Below, piece by piece: positions 34,271 through 44,125 of a DNA stretch of 64,000 bases; positions within the stretch are counted from its first letter, which is position 1; every line of letters starts with the position of its first letter. Under the pieces are notes generated by a model. The model saw nothing but the letters and a program-made list of their open reading frames with translations. It did no database searches and was not told the DNA's origin. Position numbers and translations under genes: made by a program. This DNA is from Paraspadella gotoi. Lineage: Eukaryota; Chaetognatha. The stretch lies in the NCBI GenBank assembly GCA_051294375.1, contig CM119267.1:16699189-16763188 (forward strand), read 5' to 3'.

Positions 34271-35230
34271 TCGAACACGCCCTTCACGTGCCACCGCGGC
34301 TAGTGAATTATCTTATAATCCAGGCTCTTCTCATACCAAACGTCTCCACCTTCGCTATCCTATTCCATATCTCCACCCTCACGACATCCCCACAGAAGAA
34401 AAGAAAGTTACAGAGCTATGCTCGACGTCTTGAAACTACCCGATGGTATTTATCCCTCACCATTTCCGCTCCGCCTTCAACGCGCACATTTAGCCCATCT
34501 ACTGGCCCGCTTTCCGCTCTTCCCGCCACCTCTGCCACTTGCCCCCGGCACTCTGCGCCAATATCATTATCTCGACTACGCGACGCCTTGAACTCTTTCC
34601 GTCCTTCCTCGCCCACTTTCCCTCCTGGGCACACTCTCTTTCGCAATGCCATCTATCCCACTTCCCCTCTTCCCCCTCCGAGGCCTTCCCCAGTTCCCCC
34701 TAGCCGCACGTAAATATTCGATCTTGAACTCCGGCCTCTCCTCCCTGCCCATTTCCCTTCTCCAACATCGTTGGCCCCGCTTGCTCAAACGGTCCTTCGG
34801 TTCCGGGTCATACCTATTCTTAACCAGGAGAGAAATTCTAAATGCGAATCCGTCTCGTTTTCCTCCTCCTCCTCCTCCTCCCCTTCTTTCCGCGCCCGCT
34901 GCTATTCTTCCTCGCTTCTCGCTCATCGAGACATGAGACTGTCCCGCTACTGCTCAGGTTCCTCGCCTGTCCCTTTCATATCTTAACCTCACGTGCCTGC
35001 GACATGTTTTCTTCCTCTCCCTCATGCGCCAATACTCGTAATCCTCCTCATCTCTTCTTTCCTCGCTCCTGTTAATGATTCTAGTATTGGCTCCTCCTCT
35101 CCGCCTCCGCGTCTTGGACTGTTCCTTGGCTTGTTTGACTCCACCCGCTCCCCTTTCCTCCCGTGCCTAACCACCTCCTCTGTCCGCGCCTCTACCCGAG
35201 CGGTGTGTGGGGGAGCGAGAAAGCGGTGAG
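34271..35230. other. C-rich, low-stop sequence with overlapping open frames
   Basis: Frames are open on both strands for 80-140 codons (for example 34288-34713 plus, 34576-34926 minus). (TCC)n at 34859-34882. Since several frames are open at once and all are biased to Pro/Ser/Leu or Gly/Arg/Glu, composition is the simplest explanation. A decayed retroelement is possible but unsupported. Confidence 0.4.
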
Positions 35231-36926
35231 GTCGTCAGCGACCACTAACACGTTGTGAGAGAAAAGCGCCGTCCTGGAAATCCGATTATTGGGGAAAAAG
35301 GCAGTCGGGTAAGGTTTCATGACCACGTGACCGTGAAGTGACAGGAGTTACCTACGTGCGCCAATGAGGTAATGCCAAAAAAAGTTTTTTAAAAGTGAAG
35401 TGAGTTGAAGAAATGATGACAGTTTAAATGCTATATAGATTATTTGTATGTTGACATTAAGAATACGCAAAAAAGACATGACAAAAAAGAAGAAAGAAAA
35501 GAAAGAAAGCAAAGAAGAAAGATAGAAAGAATTGGTAAAAGATAATAGATAGTAAAGTATAAGGATAAGAATTAGTAAAGAAAGAAAAAAAAAGTAAAGA
35601 ATATGTTCATAAGATCTCTTCCCCACGACATCCAATCACGTTATAAGAAAAAAATACTGTCTCGCCAGCGTTTGTCGTACGCCGTCGATATGACCGGGAG
35701 CCTCAAAACCAGCAATCACCACTGCGTTTGCCAAGGTAAAAAATCTCGCGTGGGTGAGCACTCATGAGTCCATTGCCAAGAGTACTTTGGCTGGCGGAGG
35801 CCGAAGAGAAAAGGATGGCGGGCGAGAGCTCATGCAGCGTAGTAGCACTGTAAAATAGCAGAGAATAGGGCCCAGAGAGACTTGGAGATCAGGTAAGAAG
35901 ACAAGAAGAGAAACGTTCAAATCTTCTCGAGGAATAATTTTTTTTAAAATCTTTCACAAGAAAGTTAAAACCAGTAAAAAGACCAGTCACTTAAGCAAAA
36001 ACAACGCGCCACTATTAATAACTTATATTAACCAGAGCGGTCTATAAAGATATTTTTAAAAATTAATAAATGAAAAAATATTTTTTATAAAAAAAAGAAA
36101 TCAAATGTAGTCAAAAAATTTTATTAATAATCGGAACAGGTAGTTAAATAGAAGAGAAAAAATGATTATTTAAACACTATGAGTGTTTCACAAAACCTAA
36201 ACGGGAAATCAATTTTTATCATGGAAAGATTATATATATAAAATAAAAAAACAATTGTTTAATCAAGCTAATAAAGCCTGAAAGTAAAAGAAGCCGAGAA
36301 ACCAATGAATCTGTTCTAATACTTTAAAAGTGGAGGAAAAAGAAAATTCTACACTAAATATAATATACAAACAAAAAGAAGATATATATAGGCAATGACT
36401 AGAAAAACTATAAAATAAAAAAAAGGTTGTCATTAATGGTTGTAGAAAAGAGACTCCTTGTCAATTCAAAGAATTGAGCTACACAAAACCAATATACCGC
36501 TGCTAATATGCTAGCTAATCACACGAGAGTATCAGACAGAAATGTTGCGTGAAAACGTTAGTTTTTCTCGTCTTGAGACCAGATATATGCTTATAACAGG
36601 AAGGGTCTCTCAGCACTAGAGCGGCATCGGAGAAAAAATTGCCTTTTTTTGTCACACAATTCATAAACGTCCGTACACGGCTATTTATATGAGCAAACAA
36701 TATGCGAGGAGAACGAGAGTATAGCCACAGGCGTTGGAGGACGCGCTAACCCTGGGACGTTTGAAAAGCAAAGAAAAACTGCTCCTGCAATTTCCGTTGT
36801 TCTTACCACATAAATCAGATATCTATACAAATTCTGAGCCACACTTATTTGGACTCCCATTTTAGTCTCATTATACTTATAACACATAACTATGCATGAA
36901 GATCGCATATAGCCTTCAAGCTTCAG
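35231..36926. other. AT-rich, intron-like sequence
   Basis: 35820-35893 contains GGATGGCGGGCG and a donor CAG|GTAAGAAG at 35891-35900, so a non-coding 5' exon may end here. 35602-35751 has an open plus frame to a weak donor CAAG|GTAAAA, unsupported otherwise. 36000-36500 is AT-rich without signals. Confidence 0.35.
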
Positions 36927-37070
36927 AATTGCCCGGGAGCTGTCCTGTTCATTGCGATTGTCGTGAAATAAACACCGAGGAGATATCTCGTTTTTGTGAA
37001 AGAAAATCTGGCGGGCAGAATATTACAAAAGTTGAATTCTCCACAGACTATCACGTAGCAGTTATTCACA
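36927..37070 (+). CDS. Cys-rich exon resembling a leucine-rich-repeat N-terminal cap (LRRNT)
   Basis: Acceptor CAAGCTTCAG opens a frame reading ELPGSCPVHCDCREI, then SRFCERKSGGQNITKVEF, to a donor CACA|GTAAAT at 37071. The spacing C-P-x2-C-x-C-x(10)-C is the LRRNT pattern that caps extracellular leucine-rich repeats, and ITKVEF sits where the first repeat would begin. An upstream ATG at 36896 gives MKIAYSLQAS, which is not a signal peptide, so splicing is preferred. LRR exons that should follow were not found. If right, the gene encodes a secreted or membrane LRR protein. Confidence 0.4.
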
Positions 37071-38769
37071 GTAAATATACATATTTTTTTTAATATACTT
37101 ATAATACTCTACTTCGAGAGGATATTTCCGGTAAGAGTTGATCGCCGAATAATCCAAACAAGACACCAAAAATTCACATTTCGCTAGAATGCAGTATCAA
37201 GCGCATGATTTTGTAATATTCCAAGGCTTGGGTTCGTAGAAGTTGTGTTCATACTGACTCCTGAGTTTATATTATAAATTCTATATTAGTCTGACAAGAA
37301 ACGCTATATAACGAACATATGTCCTTCCTTCTATATTCCTATATTAGACAATGTATAAATATATCTTTTATATAATCAGTTCACAATAAAGTTTCTAAAA
37401 TGCTTTTTAGTTAAAATTCATTTATTTCCCAAGAAAAATTTTCTTTTAATATCGATAAAATATAAATTGGGTGGCTCTTTTTAAAGAGATAGCATGAAAT
37501 AGTGGCGATATTGGATATGACAATCAGGAACTGTTGTAACTAATCATTCCGAAAAGGTAAGGATATATAATATTATATGTTTATGAGAGACAAAGAGAAA
37601 TTCTTTTATTTCAAGACTTCGCGGATTCATTCTGCTCTTTCTAATTCAGGAGGGCACCCCTTCCAAACTGTAGTCTTATCAAATATGAAAAGTATGTCCT
37701 GTCGATCGAGAGTTGTTTCCCAGGAAAATTACTCTAGTTGGGAGCGCTACTAAAAGATACGAATAAAAAAATTATGGCAAAGGTTCAAACAAAGAGGATC
37801 TAAATCAATAACGCCATTCTGCAGAAATTATCTGACGCGCATTATTAGTGCAAAAAGACACTTGTACTCTCAAAAGACTTGAAATTTCACCTGAGATCGT
37901 GAATCAGTCGCTTATGAGTGTGCGCCATCTATATGTTTTTTGAGCGTGATTCTTTTTAAATTTCATTTAATATCACGGGCACAAAACTTCTAAGAAAAGA
38001 AAATAACATTCCCTGATGTTGTGGCGACTTTATTTTCATCGAACCCACCCCTGGCGCCATCTTCAGTTTCTCCATCTTCTACTCTGACCGCGCTGTCATC
38101 ACCAAGGCGACGACCGAAACGAAAATTGATTGATATGAGACGGACGCATGGCGCCGAGCGACGCCGCTACGATCGACCTATTCTTCGTCTCGTCGTGCGG
38201 ACATAGTCCCAAGTGCTAGAAGTCCGATAGTCGAGAATACGGACGTACAGTTATCCTTCCCGATCTCCCGCGTTACACTTTCCAATCATCCTCCGCATTC
38301 TCAACCCCGCCGGTATAACTCACGGGCGAAGGTATAATTCTGGCTTTCACATCTCATTGGCCGCGAGAAAAGAAGAAAAAAGTTAAAGTTATCGCCATAC
38401 GACTCACCAATACGCCGCACAAAAACACACATGAATATTTTGTAGTTTTGGTGTCTCCAAATTTGATTAAAATATTATTATTTGGAACACATAGAAATCA
38501 TGTTTATCCGCGCAATCCCTGAATTCCGCTTAAATCTATTTTTTGTAAAAAACTTTAAAACCCGTTCCGTCCACATCAACCGTATACTGTAAACTATTTT
38601 TAACACGCATAATAAATTGAAGATTATTTAGTCTGATTTCCGCCAATTATCACATCTTCTCTGTAACTATTCTCCATCTCTCTAAGGTCTCTGTGCGATC
38701 AACGGTCGGACGCCTTTTTATCCAAAAGCAGTCAGCATAATTCAACAAAAGTCCAATCTATCAACGTAG
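37071..38769. other. Intron-like sequence with a CpG-rich patch at 38.0-38.4 kb
   Basis: 37071-37980 is AT-rich without supported exons. 38017-38206 is CpG-rich with an open Ser/Pro then Arg-rich plus frame (VATLFSSNPPLAPSSVS at its start) and ATGGCGCC elements. An inverted CCAAT box (CATTGGCC) lies at 38355-38362. This may be a promoter of either strand. Confidence 0.35.
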
Positions 38770-38863
38770 TATCTTGTATTCGCCCAACGCCCTGGCGCTC
38801 GAGGATTGCGGGGAGAAAACCGAGGAACTTCCGGTGGAAGCACCAGCAGAAGCGGAAAATTAA
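38770..38863 (+). CDS. Possible acidic terminal exon (30 residues)
   Basis: After an AG at 38769 the frame reads ILYSPNALALEDCGEK, then TEELPVEAPAEAEN and TAA at 38861-38863. An acidic Glu/Ala/Pro C-terminus is protein-like. The competing frame (LRGENRGTSGGSTSRSG and on, to 39039) is also open, so the assignment is weak. Confidence 0.25.
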
Positions 38864-39487
38864 AAGCCGAAAGAAGTTTGTATCGCAAGACTCGAACCAG
38901 CGAACCAGAAAACCACAAACTTCTTTTCTCTCCTCTACATGGATCTCCTCTGCTCGACAGCGAAAGCTCTACTTTTTTAATATGTCGTCAACTGGGAGGA
39001 AGACAACCAAAGTCGCTGTTTTTGAGTTTCGTCGCGTAGTCGTCGTATCGTCGTCGTTGTCCGAAATTGTATGGATTAAGCAATATGCGATCGTTCCGGA
39101 CCGGTAGCGGCACGGCGCGACAAATCGGTTACCTCTCTCTCAGAGTCTCTTGTACTCCGAGTCTCGTTCCGTCACGGTCTCTCTCTCTCTCTCTCTCTCT
39201 CTTTCGAGCTCGTTCAACTCCTCGTACCTTCTTCTCTCTCATCCTCGCTTTGTCTCACGTCTCTCTCCGGTCTCTTCAGCGCTCTCTGCTCGTCCGAGGG
39301 GGTCGCGTCTCTCTCTAGCCTTGCCACGAGAGTTCCCGCGACTCGGTCTCTGGGTTAGACCTCCCACAACGGTGCGCAATCCTGGCAATGGGTTCCCGTT
39401 ACTCGTTCTTCCATGTCATGAGCAAATGAAGGGGGAAAAAAAAAACTGAATAACGTTTATTCAAGTTTTCCGGACAGCGAGTGAAAA
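38864..39487. other. CpG-moderate sequence with (CT)n at 39178-39201
   Basis: GTCGTCGTATCGTCGTCG triplet patch at 39036-39060 and CT-rich sequence to 39270. No exon supported. Confidence 0.4.
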
Positions 39488-39655
39488 ATGTGGCGCTGGT
39501 CCGGTAAACGACGAATACTTGGTCCGCCAAACGTCGTGTGCGTCATCGCGAACTGGATAAAACCTGGTTGGATTCCCGGTGGGTATCGTGTCGAGAGATT
39601 TAACCAGGATATATTTTCGCAATCCGAATTTTTAAAAAAAACATGCACATTCTGA
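39488..39655 (+). CDS. Small ORF, 55 residues, unrecognised
   Basis: ATG in GAAAAATGTGG reads MWRWSGKRRILGPPN, VVCVIANWIKPGWIP, then GGYRVERFNQDIFSQ, and stops TGA at 39653. Five Trp in the first 35 residues and a single hydrophobic stretch make the composition unlike the surrounding AT-rich sequence. It may be an unspliced small protein or a fragment of a coding element. No homologous family recognised. Confidence 0.3.
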   Translation: MWRWSGKRRILGPPNVVCVIANWIKPGWIPGGYRVERFNQDIFSQSEFLKKTCTF

Positions 39656-40028
39656 ATCCAACTCGTCCCCTGGACTTTCGCGGATATAAAGACGACTTTG
39701 GTTCATTTCCTTTTTTATACCGCTACTCACTAACTATTTCTCTGTTTCTGTTCGTCTTTCTCTCTATCAATCTCTCTAACTCGTCTTACTCTTCGTCTTC
39801 CCTATTTTTCCGGAATGAAAGAATAACGCTGGAGAAAGCTGGAGAAATTTTGACTCCGAAATGCTGTAGTTAGATACAATATAATTTGCGACGAATATGC
39901 TAATGATTTGGTTTGTGTCTTCCCCTTCTTCCTGGAAAGGCAGCGTAATAAATATAGCAGTGAAGGCGCGAACTTCAGTAAAAAAGGCGGTTTTTTGTAT
40001 ATGTTTTTGGTTGCTAAAATTACAGCAG

Positions 40029-40155
40029 AGAAAATAGATTGTTATGATGGTTCGCTAGCTCGTCTCTTGTACTTCTATGTTGTGATGATGCTATTTGGCG
40101 TTGATGTAAGCCATAGAGAACCGGCGTATAATACGGTCCAGGAAATGGAACAGAG
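40029..40155 (+). CDS. Internal exon, unidentified (about 42 codons)
   Basis: Between an acceptor (TTACAGCAG) and a consensus donor CAGAG|GTAAGT (40156), the frame reads KIDCYDGSLARLLYF, then YVVMMLFGVDVSHRE and PAYNTVQEMEQ, ending with two bases of a split codon. The hydrophobic LARLLYFYVVMMLFGV could be a membrane segment or a signal anchor. It lies about 480 bases upstream of the exon at 40632, but the phases do not match, so either an exon is missing between them or a base is missing. Confidence 0.45.
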
Positions 40156-40631
40156 GTAAGTTTTGATTGAATGCCCGTAATGGGAATTTCAGAGCTTTAT
40201 AGAGGGGCAGTTTATGCACGGCAAGAGAGTAGAGATGAGATGCGAGAGAGAGAAGTAGGAGAGAAGAGGAGAGAGAGGAGAGAGAGAGAAGAGGAGAGAA
40301 GAGAGGAGAGAGAGATGAGAGAAAGTGTATAAGTAATATCGTGCAAAGCAATGAGAGAGAGTTTTCAATTCCGTATTAAACTTCATGTCTTTCTTACCCT
40401 AATATCCTAAATTGTTAACATCTTCATCTCATGGCTCGTTCCTTCCTGCATTTCTCTCGTCAACTATCTTCCCTTTCACTTACTTCTATAGTTTAAGCAA
40501 ACGAAAGAAAAAAAAGTGATTGTGATTGTCGATGCGTGCGGTTTATGTTTTCTTTCCTCTCTGTGGTCTATATCTCCGCTCTCTCTTCTTTTCTAAATCC
40601 AAATCTTAATATTATTATCATATTTTCAAAG
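40156..40631. other. Intron-like, with imperfect (GA)n at 40240-40325
   Basis: GAGA/GAAG-rich segment then T-rich sequence leading to the next acceptor. Confidence 0.5.
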
Positions 40632-40778
40632 AAACACGAGAACGTCAGTCAAAGTGATGACCATGAATTAATACAAGTCCTTCCCGGTACGCTAAAGTGT
40701 TTCCATGGATCTCTAGCAATTTTTTCTAATTTACATTTGGACATCGGACCCGTACCATTTACTGTACTTATGAAATTG
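40632..40778 (+). CDS. Internal exon, phase 0/0, unidentified (49 codons)
   Basis: Acceptor ATATTTTCAAAG, frame KHENVSQSDDHELIQ, VLPGTLKCFHGSLAI, then LHLDIGPVPFTVLMK, and donor TTG|GTAACA at 40779. It splices in phase to the exon at 40970 with a 191-nt intron. Balanced composition, no low complexity. Function unknown. Confidence 0.45.
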
Positions 40779-40969
40779 GTAACAACCAAGTATAGAATCA
40801 CTAATTTTGCGAGCAATTAGATTATGTTTTCTGTTGTCTCTATGAATAACGGCAGATGGCATCCGAGCCCCCATGACCTATGGAGAGAAGCATAATTCAC
40901 ATTAAAAATTCGAGGTCTTTCCTCGCGACTGTCTGACTTTTTTACAATAGAATGAAAAATAGAGCATAG

Positions 40970-41131
40970 GCGCTGGACCGGCTCTGCAAGCTTCAAGCGG
41001 CAGAGACGTCTTCGCACAACATGCTCTCCATTAATCACACAACCAGAGTAGATAGTAAAGTCATTTCTATTTTCTTGGATGCTAAGGAGATAAATACCCT
41101 AGAGTACGCTTTAATGCTTGCCACTATACAA
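40970..41131 (+). CDS. Internal exon, phase 0/0, unidentified (54 codons)
   Basis: After acceptor GAGCATAG the frame reads ALDRLCKLQAAETSS, then VDSKVISIFLDAKEIN and TLEYALMLATIQ to a donor CAA|GTAAAC at 41132. A second donor (GAC|GTGAGG, 41150) would add six codons in the same phase. It has helix-like heptad features but no family I recognise. Confidence 0.45.
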
Positions 41132-41379
41132 GTAAACGGAAGTGGGGACGTGAGGGATATTAAAAGATGAGTTTCCAATATGGAGTGAAAAGAAAACTTC
41201 CTTAAGGCATTCAGATACGCGTGGTCTACCCAGAGGCCCGAGGTAGGAAAGGAGATACCATACGAACAAACACCCTAGCAATAAAACAAAGTACAAGATC
41301 TGATTTTTATGACAAAGGTAGTCGAACAGTAGACCAGTATAAGGAAAAAGTTCAAATACCACTACCTCATGCTAAATAG

Positions 41380-41475
41380 AATATGATGCCTCAACAAGCC
41401 GCCCAGGCGCTACCAAAGCAAATATTAGCAGAGCTTCAAGCAAGAGAGTTGTACGGACAGCGGCTCCATCGCGAG
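41380..41475 (+). CDS. Internal (or first) exon, phase 0/0, unidentified (32 codons)
   Basis: Acceptor CTAAATAG opens NMMPQQAAQALPKQI, then LAELQARELYGQRLHRE, ending exactly at a consensus donor GAG|GTAAGT (41476). Phase agrees with 40970-41131 over a 248-nt intron. The product is a Gln/Ala/Leu-rich amphipathic helix. Two ATGs at 41383 and 41386 would also allow a first exon. The reading frame upstream of the TAG at 41377-41379 is open back to about 41283, so read-through or a sequence error is another possibility. Confidence 0.45.
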
Positions 41476-42294
41476 GTAAGTACCCCACTACCAAAGACAA
41501 GTTAGTGCTATTATGAACAGCGTATACCACTTCTGCTGTATTCCTTCACACGAGAATCAGATCTACGAAGTCAGCGCCATAGCGTTCTAGGGATCGAGAC
41601 GCGAGTGAAGAAAGAAAAGTTTTGGGAGCACAATGAAAGTAAACTGTACCGCAAAAATAGCAGACGCAGGAGCACTATGAGCCACAAGTCTCCTAGATGA
41701 ATGTACAAAGAGAGACGCGTGCAGGAAGAATGAAGAGAGTTGAATAAAAGGCAGATCGAGCGGGCATAAGAAACAAATTAACACAAAGTAATAGGTTTGT
41801 GTAAAAATAACAGAAATAAAGCTTGGTGTCCAATGGGTCATCTTTGCGAAGGAAAATTACTAAAAAGTTTCGAACACCGATTGGCGGCCACCATGTAGGC
41901 CTTTGGCTAGCTATTAATATCGTCTAATAATTAAACAGGAATTACTGTTCAACATTTAAGATACTAAACATTACAGGACGGAAACAGTTGTAAGGACACG
42001 ATTTAAAAAATCTAGTGTGTTTAAGGGAGCAATCCGGAACCGTAAAAGTAAGGAAACAACAATGATGTAAATGTTCTAGAGGCCTCCCTCCGTGGTAATC
42101 CGCAAAAGAGTGAATGAGGGGGCATTTTGACGGAGTTAGAGAATCTACATCAATTTCATTACTAAGAATGTCCTCGAAAAAGTGAATTGTTTTTGAATGA
42201 TGTGTTTCTAGCCTGAGCTCCCTTTGGGGTCTTGGAAAAGAAATGATTTTGTTTTTGGAGGAGGATTCTCCGTGGCTGCACAATCTATACGAGA
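41476..42294. other. Intron-like, purine-biased sequence
   Basis: A plus frame is open at 41510-41698 (IPLLLYSFTRESD at its start) but lacks good splice sites. The remainder has no supportable feature. Confidence 0.35.
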
Positions 42295-42737
42295 GGAAGA
42301 GAGAGAGAGAGAGAGGAGACGAGAGTATGACAGAAGTAGTGAAATAGATAGACGACGAGCGAGAGAGCGTAGAGAGAGAGAGAGGATGATAGAGAATGTG
42401 ATGGTTCGGTGTTGGGGGGGGGAAAAATCACCTGAGCACTGAACGGTGGCGGGGATCCTACATGGAGATCGAAATAAGAAGTGAGAAGAGAAGAGAGATA
42501 TAGTAGGAAAGAAGAGAGAACGAGAAGAAAAATCACCAGAGAGCTGAACGATGTCATGGAATCACAAGAGGTGCGCAGATTAGAGGAGAGGAGACGAGAG
42601 TGAGAGTTGAAGAGAGAGGGAGAAGAGAGAGAGAGGGAATATCGAGAGGCAGACGGCGAGCTGGAGCACGCGTCTGCTGAGGAGAACAAGGAGACGGGGG
42701 TGGGGTTCAGAGAGGGAGGAGAGAAGAGAGAACGGAC

Positions 42738-42773
<36 letters not shown>

Positions 42774-43150
42774 AAAAGATGAGAGAGAGGAGACGAGAGA
42801 GAGAGAGAAGAGCAGGAAGGAGAGCCAGGAGAAAGAGGGGGGAGAAAAAGTATACAGCGGCTCTTGTGGAAACGGCCCTCTGAGAGATGCAAATGATATG
42901 GAGAGCAGATGAAGGTCATAGGAATAAGAGAGACGAGAGAGATAGGGAGTAGTGAACACCCCAAAAAGAGAGAGAGAGAGAGAGAGAAGACTAAAGAGAG
43001 AGGCAGAAGAAAGAGAGAGAGCTCAGGAGAGAGAGAAAGAGAGAACACCAAGGAGGAGAGCGATAGATCAACGGAAGAATGGGCTATAGGAAGAGAGAGA
43101 GAGAGCACAGCAGCAATGATGACGCAGGAGAGAGAGAGGGCGAGAGTAGT
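42295..43150 (+). repeat. Degenerate (GA)n-rich region
   Basis: Interrupted GA tracts at 42295-42320, 42600-42640, 42740-42800 and 42968-43050. AAAAATCACC plus GAGCTGAACG/GAGCACTGAACG recurs at 42423 and 42529. The 83-224-codon frames of Arg/Glu or Ser/Leu are repeat translations. Confidence 0.8.
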
Positions 43151-43716
43151 ATGTATGTAGCAAAAGAAAAGTCTGATTTCAAAATCGGGAGACAGTCGCC
43201 GTTCAAGAGAACTGAGACTGCTGACATGGGATCGGTCCGGCACATTAATCATTGATGGTCCTTTCGTTTTTCCCGCCGATCGGACAACAAACGGCGCGCG
43301 GGCCCATACATGAGGTGACAAGAGACCTCGAAGAGCGACGAACGACGACAAATCGAAATGAAATCTGAGTGAAAAAAATGAAACAATAAACCGGGACTTT
43401 TACGCAGATTAAACGGACAATCTTCAATAAAAGAAAAATGAATACAAAAATAGGAATTACTAATAATAAGTGGATTCAATTTTCCACAGAATACATACAT
43501 TACATAAAGTATTAAACATAACAATCAAATAAAAAAGAGACTCTTCCCCTTTATTCCCTTTTCATTCCTTTTTCGAATGAAAACGTCATCGCACCAAAAA
43601 AAAAAAAAAAAAAAAATTCTCCGCCCACTGAAATTTTTTCTCATTTTTGCAAACCGACCCAACCACTTAGGCCTTTTCGCATAATTCCCATACCCCTCCC
43701 AATTATTTTATTTCAG
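43151..43716. other. AT-rich intron-like sequence with a poly(A) run
   Basis: A run at 43597-43616, then a normal polypyrimidine/acceptor region before the exon at 43717. Confidence 0.4.
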
Positions 43717-43805
43717 CACCGGGCGGCGGCGGCCACCCTGTCTCGCCGTACCATTTATCACGCTCATCTCCACCTCCTGATACTCACCTTTACTTAAGTC
43801 AGTAA
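43717..43805 (+). CDS. Terminal coding exon, Gly/Pro/Ser-rich (28 residues)
   Basis: A textbook acceptor AATTATTTTATTTCAG opens a frame with two bases completing a split codon. It reads PGGGGHPVSPYHLSRS, then SPPPDTHLYLSQ and TAA at 43803. The local GC content jumps inside the exon. SPY and SPPP are proline-directed kinase-type contexts, as in disordered C-termini of regulatory proteins (inference). It may end the gene represented by the exons at 40.0-41.5 kb, but the preceding exon was not found. Confidence 0.5.
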
Positions 43806-44125
43806 ACCCTCAAGCTGAGTTTTGAAACATTTGAGGTTTGATGGTTGAAAAAATATTTTTCGATTTTATTCGGAAAAGTTATCGTCAGTTACAAAAATCA
43901 TTCTAAAAAGTTGGAGTCCCGCCATGCGTATTATTTCACATAAGCACACTTCTACTTTCTAAGAAATAACTCATCTATGAAAGATTTTAATTAAATCACA
44001 TTATCGCAAACCAATTATCATCTAACACGAACAAAAAAACCAAGATATTGCATCTCCCCCTTACATTTGACTTTTTCTCTACGAAACTGGGTGGGTGGGC
44101 GGCTGGTGTGTGTGTGCGCCTGGGC
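43806..44125. other. AT-rich downstream sequence
   Basis: No clear AATAAA within 250 bases; GT-rich GTGTGTGTGTGCG at 44107-44119. Confidence 0.4.
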
